From Glycocaulis sp. (GTDB lineage Bacteria; Pseudomonadota; Alphaproteobacteria; Caulobacterales; Maricaulaceae): a stretch of 64,000 nt of DNA. A program made the translations under genes and the position numbers. Below are positions 16,457 through 25,814 of the stretch, in pieces. Each line of letters begins with the position of its first letter. Position 1 is the stretch's first letter. The notes below the pieces were generated by a model that saw nothing but the letters and a program-made list of their open reading frames with translations, was not told the origin of the DNA and ran no database searches. The stretch covers positions 1 through 64,000 of the forward strand of contig JAIUMI010000009.1 of assembly GCA_022565665.1 (NCBI GenBank). The letters are read 5' to 3'.

Positions 16457-17016
16457 GCCCGCAGCATGACATAGAAGGCCCCGGACCCGCCATGACGGGC
16501 ATGTGCGCTGGCATAGCCCGAAACAAGCGCCGCAAATTCCGGTTCAGCCAGCCAGAGCGGCAGCGACCGGCGCAGCACGCCCGGCAGGGAGGGCGCATCA
16601 GGCGACCAGGGCTCGAAGCGCCTTGTGTCTTCCGCGCGCTGGCCCGCCCCCTTGCCGGTGATCACCAGCACGGTGCGATGGCCCTTCATGGCGCCGCGCG
16701 AGAGGAAGGTTAGCAGCATGGAGCGCGCCCGCGCCGCCGTTTCGCCGTGCAGATCAATCTTCGCATCAATCTCGACATGGCCCCGGCGGACTTTGCGCTC
16801 GGCCTGCCGGTCCACAGGGGCTTTGCGCGAAACCGAGCCGGTATTGATCGCGCTGGCAGAACTGCCCATGCCCGCACCCAAAGCGGCGGCAAAGTCTTCA
16901 GGGGAAGGCGTTCTGGGTGCCCGCGCGCCGGAAACGGGCAAGGGCCGGGTGGTACGCGCCACCTTGCGCCAGAGCGCGCGTTCTTCCGGGGTCAGGGTGC
17001 GGCGCGGCCCGCCCAT
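16453..17016 (-). CDS. Smr-domain protein
   Basis: A 187-aa protein with a disordered, basic N-terminus and a C-terminal Smr domain: the [12 protein letters not shown] motif at about residue 85 and the TGKGAG motif at about 120. Smr domains bind or nick nucleic acids, often branched DNA or mRNA on stalled ribosomes. It lies between mltA (8 bp gap) and queG (4 bp overlap) in a leftward operon, a common arrangement in alphaproteobacteria. Confidence 0.88.
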   Translation of the reverse strand: MGGPRRTLTPEERALWRKVARTTRPLPVSGARAPRTPSPEDFAAALGAGMGSSASAINTGSVSRKAPVDRQAERKVRRGHVEIDAKIDLHGETAARARSMLLTFLSRGAMKGHRTVLVITGKGAGQRAEDTRRFEPWSPDAPSLPGVLRRSLPLWLAEPEFAALVSGYASAHARHGGSGAFYVMLRA

Positions 17017-17024
17017 GGCTGATA

Positions 17025-18260
17025 TCAGGACACGCGCGCAAAGCGCACGGCCAGCCGCTCAGGCAGGAGAATGTGCCAGCGGGCAAAGCTGTTCTGTCGC
17101 CCTGCGGTCTCGCCCGCCTCATGGCCCCAGCCGAAGAAGAGATCGCCGCGCACCGGGCCGGTGATCGCCCCGCCCGCATCCTGCGCGATCAGAAGCCCCG
17201 ACCAGAGCCCCTGGCCTGACACCTCGCCGCGCACGAAGACCGGCACGCCCCAGGCATGGAAGGCCGGATCAACGGCAAGGCTGCCCATCGGCGTCAGCGG
17301 CACGCCCTGCGAGCCCAGCGGACCCGTATTCGGATCAGGAATGTCCTGCAGGTCGAAGAACACATAGCGCGGGTTCTCGTTGAAGAGCGGTGTCCAGGCG
17401 GCAGGCCCGTTCCGGTGCAGCCAGCTCTCGATATGCTGTTTGGAAGCCTGTCCGGGCGGCAGCTCGCCCCTGTCCAGAAGCAGGCGGCCTATCGACACAT
17501 AGGGGTGGCCGTTATGGGCGGCAAAGGCCGCGCGGCGCTGGCTGCCATCGTCAAACACCAGACGGCCCGAGCCCTGAATCTGCATGAAGAAGACATCGAT
17601 CGGGCGGCCCCAGGCCAGCGGCACGCCGATATCGAGCGCCTCGATCTCGGAGCGCGTGCGCGCCTCGTCGGCGGCATTCCAGCGCTCTGCGCCAATCCCG
17701 GCGATCAGCTGGGACATGTCCCCGGCGGGGCGCAGGCCGGGCCGTGCGCGGATCGCCATGGAAAATTCCTGATCGGGATAGGCGCGCGCCTCCACCAGCG
17801 GCTCGTAATAGCCGGTCAGGCGCCCTTCTCCGCTCACCTCTACCGGGCGGAAACGTGTTTCGAAGAAATGCCGGGCGCTTGCCGCATCATCGCTCCGCAC
17901 ACGCTGCGCCTCGGCGCATATACCGTGCCAGTCCCCGGCATGACCGGCATGCGGCGCACGCGGATTGAGCGGCTGGTCTGCCGGGCGGCGCAGGATCGCG
18001 TCACAGCTGCGCAGAAAGGCAGACAAAGCCGGGCGCGGATCATGGCTGTGCCAGCCTTCGACACGCGAAAAATCAGTGGTGCGCAAGGTGAGCCCGGCAG
18101 GCGGGTCACCCGGCACAGGGCGTGCGGGCACCGCTCCCGCCCCGGTGTCGGCAGGCAGGCTGGCGCAGGCGGAAATCAGCAGGGCAGCCAAAGCTGCCAG
18201 CGCGATATCAGGCCGGACGCACGCCCGAAAGGCGCCAGTTGGGATTATCGCTGGTGACAT
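17025..18260 (-). CDS. mltA: Membrane-bound lytic murein transglycosylase A
   Basis: Cleaves peptidoglycan glycan strands to 1,6-anhydro products at the outer membrane. The N-terminal lipobox LISAC gives a lipoprotein signal at about residues 18-32. The MltA barrel has GYYEP, GVPLAWGRPIDVFFMQIQGSG, and the 3D domain with the catalytic Asp region (GGAITGPVRGDLFFGWG). The start at 18260 overlaps the Tim44-like gene by 53 bp; no good later start codon precedes the signal peptide. It is co-directional with the Smr and queG genes. Confidence 0.93.
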   Translation of the reverse strand: MSPAIIPTGAFRACVRPDIALAALAALLISACASLPADTGAGAVPARPVPGDPPAGLTLRTTDFSRVEGWHSHDPRPALSAFLRSCDAILRRPADQPLNPRAPHAGHAGDWHGICAEAQRVRSDDAASARHFFETRFRPVEVSGEGRLTGYYEPLVEARAYPDQEFSMAIRARPGLRPAGDMSQLIAGIGAERWNAADEARTRSEIEALDIGVPLAWGRPIDVFFMQIQGSGRLVFDDGSQRRAAFAAHNGHPYVSIGRLLLDRGELPPGQASKQHIESWLHRNGPAAWTPLFNENPRYVFFDLQDIPDPNTGPLGSQGVPLTPMGSLAVDPAFHAWGVPVFVRGEVSGQGLWSGLLIAQDAGGAITGPVRGDLFFGWGHEAGETAGRQNSFARWHILLPERLAVRFARVS

Positions 18261-18894
18261 CGCGCTCGAAGCTCCAGATCTCGCTTACCGGGTGCAGCGC
18301 CGCGATATCGCCCGACACCACGCTGCCATCGGCGGCGCGGGTCTCGTGGGCGATCTCGGCAACGAATCGCACCTTGATCTTGGCCTTCGGTCCGTTAAGG
18401 GAAGCTTCTTCCAGCCGCGCTTCCTTGATCCGGTCGATTTCGGTGACGAGGGTTTCACCCTTTTCCGCGCGCGCCTCAATCGCTTCGCGATAGGCTTTCA
18501 GCACACGCGGGGCGAGCAGCGGCTCCAGCGCCTCGGCATCGCCCTTGGCAAACGCAACCGCAATCATGGAATAGGCCGCGCGCGCGCCCTTCACGAACTC
18601 GCCGGCGTCAAACCCGATATCGGCATCGGCGATCGCTTCCAGCCCGTCATAGGCGGTGTCAGCGATATCCACCGCACTGAAGGAGGGGGCAGGGCGCGCG
18701 GCAGGCGCATCGCCATTATTGTCAGACAGGGGCGCAGCAGCTTCACGCGCACTGGCGCGGGCGGCCTCGCGTTCGGCTTCCTCGCGTGCATGTTCCTCCG
18801 GCGAGCGGCCCACCTGGCGGCCCAGCACCATGTAGAGGCGGATGCCGATAAAGACGGCCAGCCCGGCAAAGAAGAGTATCTGAAGCAGGTCCAC
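18208..18894 (-). CDS. Tim44/TimA-like domain protein
   Basis: A 228-aa inner-membrane protein with one N-terminal transmembrane helix (ILFFAGLAVFIGIRLYMVLG). A charged Ala/Glu-rich linker follows, then a Tim44-like domain (about residues 85-228, ending GVRPA). It is the bacterial relative of the mitochondrial import motor subunit; the exact role is not settled. It starts at GTG 18894. It is divergent from secB, with 175 bp between the two starts, and precedes mltA as in Caulobacter-type genomes. Confidence 0.87.
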   Translation of the reverse strand: MDLLQILFFAGLAVFIGIRLYMVLGRQVGRSPEEHAREEAEREAARASAREAAAPLSDNNGDAPAARPAPSFSAVDIADTAYDGLEAIADADIGFDAGEFVKGARAAYSMIAVAFAKGDAEALEPLLAPRVLKAYREAIEARAEKGETLVTEIDRIKEARLEEASLNGPKAKIKVRFVAEIAHETRAADGSVVSGDIAALHPVSEIWSFERDVTSDNPNWRLSGVRPA

Positions 18895-19069
18895 GCGCTT
18901 AACTCCTGACGGCCCGGAAAGGTTCAGGCCCTGTCACCTTTCAGGCAACATATAGGCCCTAACCGCGTCAAGGTCAGCCCGGAGCGTGCAGGCAGCAAAC
19001 TTGCCGCAAGGCAAACCGCGTGCTAACCGCCGCGCCCTGCACCTGTTACTGCCAGCGGAGACGCCCAAC

Positions 19070-19585
19070 ATGACCGACGCCCCGAACACGCCTGACCAGA
19101 ACCTGCCCGGCGCGGGCAATCCCGCAAGCGGTCCGTCCGTGCGCGTGCTCGGCCAGTATGTGAAGGATCTCTCCTTCGAAAATCCCGGCGCCCCGGACAC
19201 GCTGCGCGGGTCGGCCGCCCAGCCCAATATCGATCTGGGCATTGATGTCGGTGCGCGTTCGCTCGATGCAGAAACCTTCGAAGTGGAAATCATCCTTTCG
19301 GCCAAGGCCGAGCGCGATGGTGCCGCACTGTTCGTGTGCGAGCTGAACTATGCCGGCCTGTTCCAGGTGCGTGGCCTTGAGGAAACCCAGCGCGAAGCCT
19401 TCCTGCTGGTCGAGGCGCCGCGCCTCATCTTCCCCTTCGCCCGCCAGATCGTCGCCAGCGCCACGCAGGATGGCGGCTTCCCGCCGCTCATGCTGGAACC
19501 GGTCGATTTTGCAGGCCTCTATCGTCAGCAGCTTGCCCAGCGCGCGGCAGGCGGTGCCGCGGGCGAACCTGCCGGCAACGCATAA
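19070..19585 (+). CDS. secB: SecB protein-export chaperone
   Basis: Holds preproteins unfolded and hands them to SecA. It is 171 aa with the SecB core VLGQYVKDLSFENPGAP, FEVEIILSAKAE, and the hydrophobic strand LLVEAPRLIFPFARQIVA, and it ends in a flexible Ala/Gly tail. The ATG at 19070 is preceded by GCGGAG; the longer frame would add an unrelated leader. It stands between the divergent Tim44-like gene and the convergent dnaQ, 4 bp away. Confidence 0.95.
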   Translation: MTDAPNTPDQNLPGAGNPASGPSVRVLGQYVKDLSFENPGAPDTLRGSAAQPNIDLGIDVGARSLDAETFEVEIILSAKAERDGAALFVCELNYAGLFQVRGLEETQREAFLLVEAPRLIFPFARQIVASATQDGGFPPLMLEPVDFAGLYRQQLAQRAAGGAAGEPAGNA

Positions 19586-19589
19586 GGGC

Positions 19590-20276
19590 TCAAAGACCGT
19601 AGGGCTTCCACGCCTCCTCCCCGCCAAAACTGGCGAGGAAAGCAGCGTGGCGTGCCCGCTCTTCAGGCTTTGATAGCGGGCCGAGCGGCTGCGGGCGCGG
19701 CGGACGGGCGGGAAAGCTCACCTTGCCGCCTGCCCCGCCATCTCCGGCGAAATCCAGCGCGCGGGTACGCCCGCCATTGAGCTCCAGATACACTTCGGCC
19801 AGCAGATAGGCGTCGATCAGCGCGCCGTGCTTGGTGCGGCTTTCCAGTGATATTTCAAAGCGTTTGCACAACGCATCAAGATTGGCCGGCGAACCCGGAA
19901 ACCGCTCGCGCGCCATGGCGGCGGTATCCTTGAAGCGGCTGGCCGGAATTTCCGGGTGGCCAGCACGCGACAGCTCCATATTGATGAAGCCGCGGTCGAA
20001 GGGCGCATTATGCGCGACCAGCACCGAATCTCCGACAAATTCCAGAAACTTCTCGGCCACTTCGGCAAAGAGCGGCTGGTCCTTCAATAGCTCCCAGGTA
20101 TGCCCGGTGATCGCCGTGGCATCGGGCGGCACGTCGCGTTCGGGATTGATCAGGGTGTGAAACTCACGCCCCGTGGGAATCATGTTGATCACTTCCACAC
20201 AGCCGAGCTCCGTGACGCGGTGGCCTTCTTCGGTCTTCAGGCCGGTAGTCTCGGTATCAAAAATGATCTCTCTCAT
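19590..20276 (-). CDS. dnaQ: DNA polymerase III epsilon subunit (proofreading exonuclease)
   Basis: 3'-5' exonuclease of the replicative polymerase. The DEDDh residues are in FDTETTG (residues 6-12), HNAPFDRGF, and [14 protein letters not shown]. The 228-aa length and the C-terminal polymerase-binding tail fit DnaQ. It overlaps coaE by 4 bp, the last link of the tightly overlapped ppsR-maf-aroE-coaE-dnaQ operon. Confidence 0.95.
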   Translation of the reverse strand: MREIIFDTETTGLKTEEGHRVTELGCVEVINMIPTGREFHTLINPERDVPPDATAITGHTWELLKDQPLFAEVAEKFLEFVGDSVLVAHNAPFDRGFINMELSRAGHPEIPASRFKDTAAMARERFPGSPANLDALCKRFEISLESRTKHGALIDAYLLAEVYLELNGGRTRALDFAGDGGAGGKVSFPARPPRPQPLGPLSKPEERARHAAFLASFGGEEAWKPYGL

Positions 20277-20881
20277 GGGAACCGATTGTCTGCCTGTTCG
20301 CGCAAGGCTTCCAGTATGGCCCGCACCTGATCGCGCGCATGATCCACACCTTTTGAGGTGTCGACCACAAAGTCCGCGCGCGCCCGCTTTTCAGCATCGG
20401 GCGTCTGGCGGGCGAGAATCATGGCGAGCTTCTCTTCGCTCATGCCGTTGCGGGCGAGCACGCGTTCGCGCTGGATTTCTTCGGGCGCGGAAACGACCAC
20501 GATCACATCAACCCGCTCATGCTGATCCGTCTCGAACAGAAGCGGGATATCAAACACCACAAAGGGCGCGCCATCGGCCCGCGCCTTTTCGATAAAGCCG
20601 TGGCGCGCCTCGCCCACCAGCGGATGGACGATTGATTCCAGCCGGGCGAAATCCTGCGGGTGGGCTTTCAGGTGCGCGCTCAGTGCGTCACGATCCACCG
20701 CACCATCCCGGATCACATCGGGAAACGCCTCGCCCAGCGGCTTTACCGCTGCCCCGCCCGGCGCATAGAGCGCAGCGACAGCCGCATCGGCATCAAACAC
20801 CGGCACGCCTTCATCTGCGAAAAGCCCGGCCGTGGTGGACTTGCCCATGCCTATGGAGCCTGTCAGCCCGATCACGATCAT
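20273..20881 (-). CDS. coaE: Dephospho-CoA kinase
   Basis: Last step of coenzyme A synthesis, phosphorylating the ribose 3'-OH. It is 202 aa, with the P-loop [13 protein letters not shown] at residues 5-17, the DADA substrate loop (about 33), DIPLLFE, and a lid region rich in Arg. The 4-bp overlaps with both aroE and dnaQ indicate translational coupling. Confidence 0.95.
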   Translation of the reverse strand: MIVIGLTGSIGMGKSTTAGLFADEGVPVFDADAAVAALYAPGGAAVKPLGEAFPDVIRDGAVDRDALSAHLKAHPQDFARLESIVHPLVGEARHGFIEKARADGAPFVVFDIPLLFETDQHERVDVIVVVSAPEEIQRERVLARNGMSEEKLAMILARQTPDAEKRARADFVVDTSKGVDHARDQVRAILEALREQADNRFP

Positions 20882-21723
20882 CGCTTTGGCTCCAGAGCGG
20901 CTTCCATCAGGGCACGGACATCAACATCCACCGGAGGCGGCGCGCCGAAAAAGGCTTCAAAGGCCGGGCGGGCCTGGCCGATCAACATGGAAAGCCCGTC
21001 AGCGGTTTTTAGCCCTGCCTTGCGCGCCTCTGCCAGAAGCGGTGTTTCCAGCGGCACATAGACCATGTCGAACACGATGGCTCCGCCTTCAAGCTGCGAT
21101 ATTGCCGGCATAAGAGCCGGCTGACCCGCCATGCCAAGGCTTGTCGCGTTGACGAGAAGCGTTGCGCCCTCCAACGCGTGCGAGGCGTCGTCCATGGTGA
21201 AGATGCGGGCCGTAACGCCCATCTCCTGCGCAATTTTTTGCGCCCGCTCGGGCGTCCGGTTGAGAATGCGGATATCGCCGATACCGCGCGAGGCCAGCAC
21301 GTCCAGCACGTAGAGCGCAGCCCGGGCCGCCCCGCCTGCTCCCACCAGAGCGACCGGCCCGTCACCTTGCCAGCCTGCCTCGTCCAGCGCGGCTCTTATG
21401 CCGGCAATATCGGTATTGTCCGCATGAAGACCGGTTGCGGTGACGCGCAGCACATTGGCTGCGCCGATGGCGCGGGCCGCATCGCTCGCCGTATCCGCCA
21501 CACGCAGTGCGGCTTCCTTGTGGGGAATGGTGATGTTTACGCCGGAGAAGCCGTCAGCCTTCAGCCGCGCGCACGCAGCCTCGAAGCCTGACGGTTCCAC
21601 GGCGAGTTTTTCGTATGATCCCGCAATACCAGCCGCTTGCAGCCAGGCCGTCATCATCACAGGCGAGAGGGAGTGGCCTACCGGCCAGCCCATAACGCCT
21701 GCCCGCAAGCGCCCGCCCGTCAT
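20878..21723 (-). CDS. aroE: Shikimate 5-dehydrogenase
   Basis: NADPH-dependent reduction of 3-dehydroshikimate in the chorismate pathway. It is 281 aa; [12 protein letters not shown] near the N-terminus binds shikimate, catalytic Lys is in TIPHKE and catalytic Asp in DNTD. The nucleotide motif GAGGAARA and NRTPERA follow, and the C-terminus holds [11 protein letters not shown]. Overlaps of 4 bp link it to maf and coaE. Confidence 0.95.
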   Translation of the reverse strand: MTGGRLRAGVMGWPVGHSLSPVMMTAWLQAAGIAGSYEKLAVEPSGFEAACARLKADGFSGVNITIPHKEAALRVADTASDAARAIGAANVLRVTATGLHADNTDIAGIRAALDEAGWQGDGPVALVGAGGAARAALYVLDVLASRGIGDIRILNRTPERAQKIAQEMGVTARIFTMDDASHALEGATLLVNATSLGMAGQPALMPAISQLEGGAIVFDMVYVPLETPLLAEARKAGLKTADGLSMLIGQARPAFEAFFGAPPPVDVDVRALMEAALEPKR

Positions 21724-22307
21724 GAGGCGATCACGCCTTCCTCACGCAGGAAGGCCAGCAAGGGCAGGAGCGGCAGGCCGAGCACGGCAAAGAAATCGCC
21801 CTCGACTTCAGAGAAGAGCTGCGCGCCAAGCCCCTCATAGGCATAGGCGCCCACCCCTTTGGTGAGGATGTCGCCAGCCTCCTCCATATAGCGGTCAAGG
21901 AAAGCATCCGAGAGCGGGCGCATCTCCATCCGGCAGGCGCTTTCATGGCGCCAGATCACGTCCCCGTCGCGGACAATCGCGAGCCCGCCTTTCAGCCAGT
22001 GCGTCCGGCCTGCGAACGTTTCCAGCCGGGCACGCGCCTCTGCCACGTCGCGGGCTTTGTCATAGGCCGCGCCTTCAAACTCCAGCACCTGATCCGCGCC
22101 GAGCACATAGGCGCCGGGCTGACGTTTCGAGACGGCAAGCGCCTTGGCTTCAGCCAGCGCCAGCGCCAGCGCGCCAGGAGAGCCGGCAAAACCCCGCTTG
22201 AACGCGGCCTCATCAATATCCGCCGGATCGATTCCGAAACTGATGCCGGCTTTTTCGAGGATAGCCCTGCGTGAAGCCGAGCCTGAAGCGAGAACCAGCG
22301 CGCTCAT
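21720..22307 (-). CDS. maf: Maf-family nucleoside triphosphate pyrophosphatase
   Basis: House-cleaning hydrolase that removes modified or excess nucleotides. It is 195 aa with the Maf signature LASGSASRRAIL at residues 5-16, GADQVLEFEG, and the central E and K residues. Which Maf subtype it is (dTTP/UTP or m7GTP type) cannot be called by eye. Coupled by 4-bp overlaps to ppsR and aroE. Confidence 0.92.
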   Translation of the reverse strand: MSALVLASGSASRRAILEKAGISFGIDPADIDEAAFKRGFAGSPGALALALAEAKALAVSKRQPGAYVLGADQVLEFEGAAYDKARDVAEARARLETFAGRTHWLKGGLAIVRDGDVIWRHESACRMEMRPLSDAFLDRYMEEAGDILTKGVGAYAYEGLGAQLFSEVEGDFFAVLGLPLLPLLAFLREEGVIAS

Positions 22308-23137
22308 GCCTTGCCTCTGTGTTCGGTCAGCAGGTTGATCACCTTGGCCGCCGTCTCCTCGATGGAGCGGCGCGTGACATCAATCACCGGCACCTGATGA
22401 CGGGCAAAGAGGCGCTTGGCAAACAAGAGCTCATCCTTCACCGCCTCCTCGTCCACATAATCGGTGGAACGGTCCTCATTGAGATTGAGCAGACGGTTGC
22501 GGCGTATCTGGATGATCCGTTCCGGCGTTGCGACGAGGCCGACAATCAGCGGCTTTTTCCAGTCAAAAAGCCGCTCTGGCAGGGCCGCACCGGGAACCAG
22601 CGGAATATTGGCAGCGCGTACACCCCGGTTTCCCAGATAGATCGAGGTCGGGGTTTTCGAGGTACGGCTGATACCCAGCAGGATCACATCGGCTGAGGGA
22701 AGATCATCGCCCTGCCCGTCATCGTGGGCCATGCAGTAATTCATCGCCTCGATCCGCCTGTAATAGTCGGCATCAAGGGTGCGCTGGGCCCCTGCCCGTC
22801 CTGTCATCGGGGCCCCGAGATAGGACGAAAAGGTCGCTTCTACCGGATCCAGCACCGCAATTGCGGGTATGCCAAGCTCGGCACACCGGTCCTCCAGCGC
22901 CTCACGCAGATCGGCGTTCACCAGCGTGTACATCACGACGCCGGGAAACCCTTCGACATGGGAGAGAGCACGCTCCATCTGTCTGGGCGAGCGCACCAGC
23001 GCGAAAAGATGCTCGATAGGCTGGCCGCGCTCGAACTGCGCGGCAGCAGCGCGCATGACCCCCATCAGCGTTTCGCCGGTGGAATCGGAGATCATGTGGA
23101 CATGGAAATAGGTACGCATATCGGCCGGGCGGGGCAT
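22304..23137 (-). CDS. ppsR: PPDK/PEP-synthase regulatory kinase-phosphorylase (DUF299, RP001 homologue)
   Basis: Bifunctional ADP-dependent kinase and Pi-dependent phosphorylase that switches pyruvate phosphate dikinase or PEP synthase off and on. It is 277 aa with MISDSTGET at the N-terminus and the P-loop-like GISRTSKTPTSIYL near residue 155. I keep the ATG at 23137, which has AGGAAA about 12 nt upstream; a second ATG at 23119 (MRTYFHVHM) is an equal candidate. It heads the overlapping maf-aroE-coaE-dnaQ operon and faces the predicted origin, as its homologue does beside Cori in Caulobacter. Confidence 0.93.
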   Translation of the reverse strand: MPRPADMRTYFHVHMISDSTGETLMGVMRAAAAQFERGQPIEHLFALVRSPRQMERALSHVEGFPGVVMYTLVNADLREALEDRCAELGIPAIAVLDPVEATFSSYLGAPMTGRAGAQRTLDADYYRRIEAMNYCMAHDDGQGDDLPSADVILLGISRTSKTPTSIYLGNRGVRAANIPLVPGAALPERLFDWKKPLIVGLVATPERIIQIRRNRLLNLNEDRSTDYVDEEAVKDELLFAKRLFARHQVPVIDVTRRSIEETAAKVINLLTEHRGKA

Positions 23138-23680
23138 GAAGAACGGAATTTCCTGACAGGACGGTGATCGCCAAGGCGGGTGAGTTCCAAGCGTTAGACC
23201 AGTGTGCCCTGCCTGTGAACAAGTTTGCGGAAAATTCTCCCCTTACCGGCACGAAGCGGGGAATAGCTGGGCCCAGACGGGATGAAAGGCCATTTGTCCA
23301 TCCACTCTGCCCAGCTTTCCACGACCGGTCCTCATCAGCCGTCAGACACGGGCAGACGGTGTGAGCAAGAGGCGCAAACCTTCAACACCGCGGACGTTTT
23401 TCCCGGCCAATCGGTCCAATTAGGAATTTGTAAAGAAAGGTAAATTTTGTGTTAACAACCTTATCAATAGCCGGATCTAATCGTGGCGGAAACCCACTTG
23501 CCCACATAGGGGGACAGAGTGGATTGAGGCCTGTGAAAGTGCGGTTTTCCCTGTATATCCCGCCCCTACGACTCATATTCTCTCTTCAAATTCTTTCCTG
23601 AGAAAAGAAGGAAGGTGGGGGAAACCTCAAAGCTATCAGGACATGGCTGACCGGCAGACAGGCTTACGCAAAGGATTTTC
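23138..23680. other. Predicted chromosome replication origin (oriC) between ppsR and hemE
   Basis: A 543-bp gene-free gap between the DUF299 gene and hemE, the exact position of Cori in Caulobacter crescentus. The centre (23418-23475) is much more AT-rich than anything nearby. DnaA-box-like sites: TTGTTCACA on the minus strand at 23214-23222 (8 of 9 to TTATNCACA), TTGCCCACA at 23498-23506 and TTATCAATA at 23461-23469 (7 of 9 each to TTATCCACA). A near CtrA box TAAA-N7-TTAA lies at 23441-23455 (7 of 8) and a weaker one at 23420-23434. A GANTC (GACTC) methylation site is at 23570-23574. Most genes point left before it and right after it. It also holds the ppsR and hemE promoters. Confidence 0.72.
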
Positions 23681-24712
23681 ATGACCCAGTCTCACAAACC
23701 TCTATTGCGGGTGCTTGCCGGTGAAACGCTGGCCACACCGCCTGTATGGCTGATGCGTCAGGCGGGGCGCTATCTGCCGGAATATCGCGAGGTAAGGGCA
23801 AAGCAGAGCGATTTCATCGCCTTCTGCCTGAATCCGGAAGCCGCGACAGAAGTCACCCTGCAGCCGATCAGGCGTTACGGATTTGATGCTTCCATCGTGT
23901 TTGCCGACATCCTCCTCATCCCGCACGCGATGGGCCAGAAGGTATGGTTTGAAAAGGGCGAGGGTCCGCGTCTGACGCAGATGGAGCTGGCAAAGCTCGC
24001 CGCCCTCTCGCCTGATGGTGCCGCCGAACGCCTTGATCCGGTGTGCGAGACCTTGCGCCGCCTGAGCAAGGCCCTGCCCGGCGACTGTACGCTGATCGGA
24101 TTTGCCGGCGCGCCGTGGACGGTGGCGACCTACATGATCGAGGGCGCGGGCTCCAAGGACCGGTGGAAGGCCCGCACTGCGGCCTGGAGCGAACCGGGCC
24201 TGATGGACCAGCTATTGGCCAACCTCGCTGATGCTACCGCCGATTATCTGATCGCGCAGGCAAAGGCCGGCGCCGAGGTACTGAAGATATTCGAGAGCTG
24301 GGCCGAAGGCCTGCCCGCCCCGCTCTTTGAACGCGTGGTGATCCGGCCCACGCGGCGGATCGTGGAGACGGTGAAGGCGGCTGGCATCACTGCCCCCATT
24401 ATCGGTTTTCCCAAAGGCGCCGGTCCGCACTATGTGCGCTATGCGGCCGAGACCGGCATTGATGCCATCGCCACAGATCACGGGCTTGATACAGACTGGG
24501 CGGTGACCAATCTGCCGCGCGGCATGCCGGTGCAGGGCCAGCTTGATCCGGCTGTGCTGAAAGCAGGCGGGGAAGCGCTTCGCAGTGAAACGCAGCGCCT
24601 GCTCGACGCCTGGGGGGGCCGACCCTATGTGTTCAATCTCGGTCACGGGATCAATCCTGATGTGCCCCCTGAACACGTGGACGCGCTGCTGGCTTATATT
24701 CGCGGCAGCTGA
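23681..24712 (+). CDS. hemE: Uroporphyrinogen decarboxylase
   Basis: Removes four carboxyl groups from uroporphyrinogen III to give coproporphyrinogen III in haem synthesis. It is 343 aa with the signature PVWLMRQAGRYLPEYR at residues 22-37, FADILLIPHAMG with the catalytic Asp region, GFAGAPWT, and the C-terminal NLGHGI. It starts at ATG 23681, directly beside the predicted origin, and is followed by hemH after 34 bp. Confidence 0.97.
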   Translation: MTQSHKPLLRVLAGETLATPPVWLMRQAGRYLPEYREVRAKQSDFIAFCLNPEAATEVTLQPIRRYGFDASIVFADILLIPHAMGQKVWFEKGEGPRLTQMELAKLAALSPDGAAERLDPVCETLRRLSKALPGDCTLIGFAGAPWTVATYMIEGAGSKDRWKARTAAWSEPGLMDQLLANLADATADYLIAQAKAGAEVLKIFESWAEGLPAPLFERVVIRPTRRIVETVKAAGITAPIIGFPKGAGPHYVRYAAETGIDAIATDHGLDTDWAVTNLPRGMPVQGQLDPAVLKAGGEALRSETQRLLDAWGGRPYVFNLGHGINPDVPPEHVDALLAYIRGS

Positions 24713-24746
24713 CGGCCCACACCCAGCCTGCTAGCGGAGATAATCC

Positions 24747-25814
24747 ATGGCCCGGAAAATCGCTGTCGTATTGTTCAATCTCGGCGGCCCAGATGGGCAG
24801 GCAAGCGTAAAGCCTTTCCTGCGCAACCTCTTCAACGATCCGGCGATCATCTATGCGCCCTGGCCGATCCGGCCCTTGCTGGCCTGGCTGGTATCGAGTA
24901 CCCGCGGGCCAAAGGTCGCCAAGGAATACGCCAAGATGGGCGGCGGCTCACCGATAGTGCCCGAAACCACAAAACAGGCCGAGGCACTGACAGCAGCGTT
25001 GCAGAACGCCCTGCCGGGCGATGAGATCCGCTGCTTTCTCGCCATGCGATACTGGCACCCCTTCACCCATGAGGCCGCCGAGGCGGTAAAGGCCTGGGGC
25101 GCGGATGAAGTGGTGCTATTGCCGCTCTATCCGCAGTTTTCCACCACGACCAGCGCCAGTTCGCTGAAAGCCTGGCGTGATGCGGGCGGGCCGGAAGGGC
25201 GCACTGTGTGCTGCTTCCCGCGCGAGGCGGACTTTGTGGCTGCGCACGCTGGCCTGATCCGCTCAGCCTGGGAAAAGGCCGGCAAGCCCGAGAATGTCCG
25301 TGTCCTGCATTCCGCCCATGGATTGCCCGAGATCACCATAAAGCGCGGCGACCCCTATCAGTGGCAGGTGGAAGAGACGGTAAAGGCGGTGACGGCCCTG
25401 CTGCCGGAGCTGACCGATCACCTGACCTGTTTCCAGTCCAAGGTCGGACCACTGAAATGGATCGGCCCGGCAACGGAGGACGCGGTGGAAGAGGCGGCCA
25501 GGGAAGGCAAGCACATCATCCTCTCGCCTATCGCCTTCGTGTCTGAACATATCGAGACACTGGTCGAGCTGGACGAGGAATATGCCGAAGTGGCGCACGA
25601 GCATGGCGCTGCGGGCTATACGCGTGTTCCAGCGCTGGGAGTAGCGCCCGGCTTCATCAAGGCGCTTGCCGGGCTGGTCGTATCGGCGCTGGAAGGGCCC
25701 ACCGGCCTTAAACCGCCTTCAGGAGCGCCCATATGCCCGGCTGAATTCGGACGCTGCCCCTGCCGCGAAGCAGGCTATAAGAGGGCAGGAGAAGCCGCTT
25801 CCGAGGCCGCTTGA
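24747..25814 (+). CDS. hemH: Ferrochelatase, probably with a [2Fe-2S] cluster
   Basis: Inserts ferrous iron into protoporphyrin IX. It is 355 aa: LFNLGGPDG at the N-terminus, conserved His in LHSAHGLPE, the acidic loop FVSEHIETLVELDEEY. The C-terminal tail carries CPAEFGRCPC (C-x6-C-x-C), which with a further Cys would be able to hold the [2Fe-2S] cluster known from Caulobacter and animal ferrochelatases; E. coli lacks it. GGAG lies 9-12 nt before the ATG. Its TGA shares one base with the hemJ ATG. Confidence 0.95.
   Translation: MARKIAVVLFNLGGPDGQASVKPFLRNLFNDPAIIYAPWPIRPLLAWLVSSTRGPKVAKEYAKMGGGSPIVPETTKQAEALTAALQNALPGDEIRCFLAMRYWHPFTHEAAEAVKAWGADEVVLLPLYPQFSTTTSASSLKAWRDAGGPEGRTVCCFPREADFVAAHAGLIRSAWEKAGKPENVRVLHSAHGLPEITIKRGDPYQWQVEETVKAVTALLPELTDHLTCFQSKVGPLKWIGPATEDAVEEAAREGKHIILSPIAFVSEHIETLVELDEEYAEVAHEHGAAGYTRVPALGVAPGFIKALAGLVVSALEGPTGLKPPSGAPICPAEFGRCPCREAGYKRAGEAASEAA

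Noticed and set aside
17256..18257. 333-aa plus-strand frame
   Set aside because: Antisense shadow of mltA, which has clear signal peptide and catalytic motifs.
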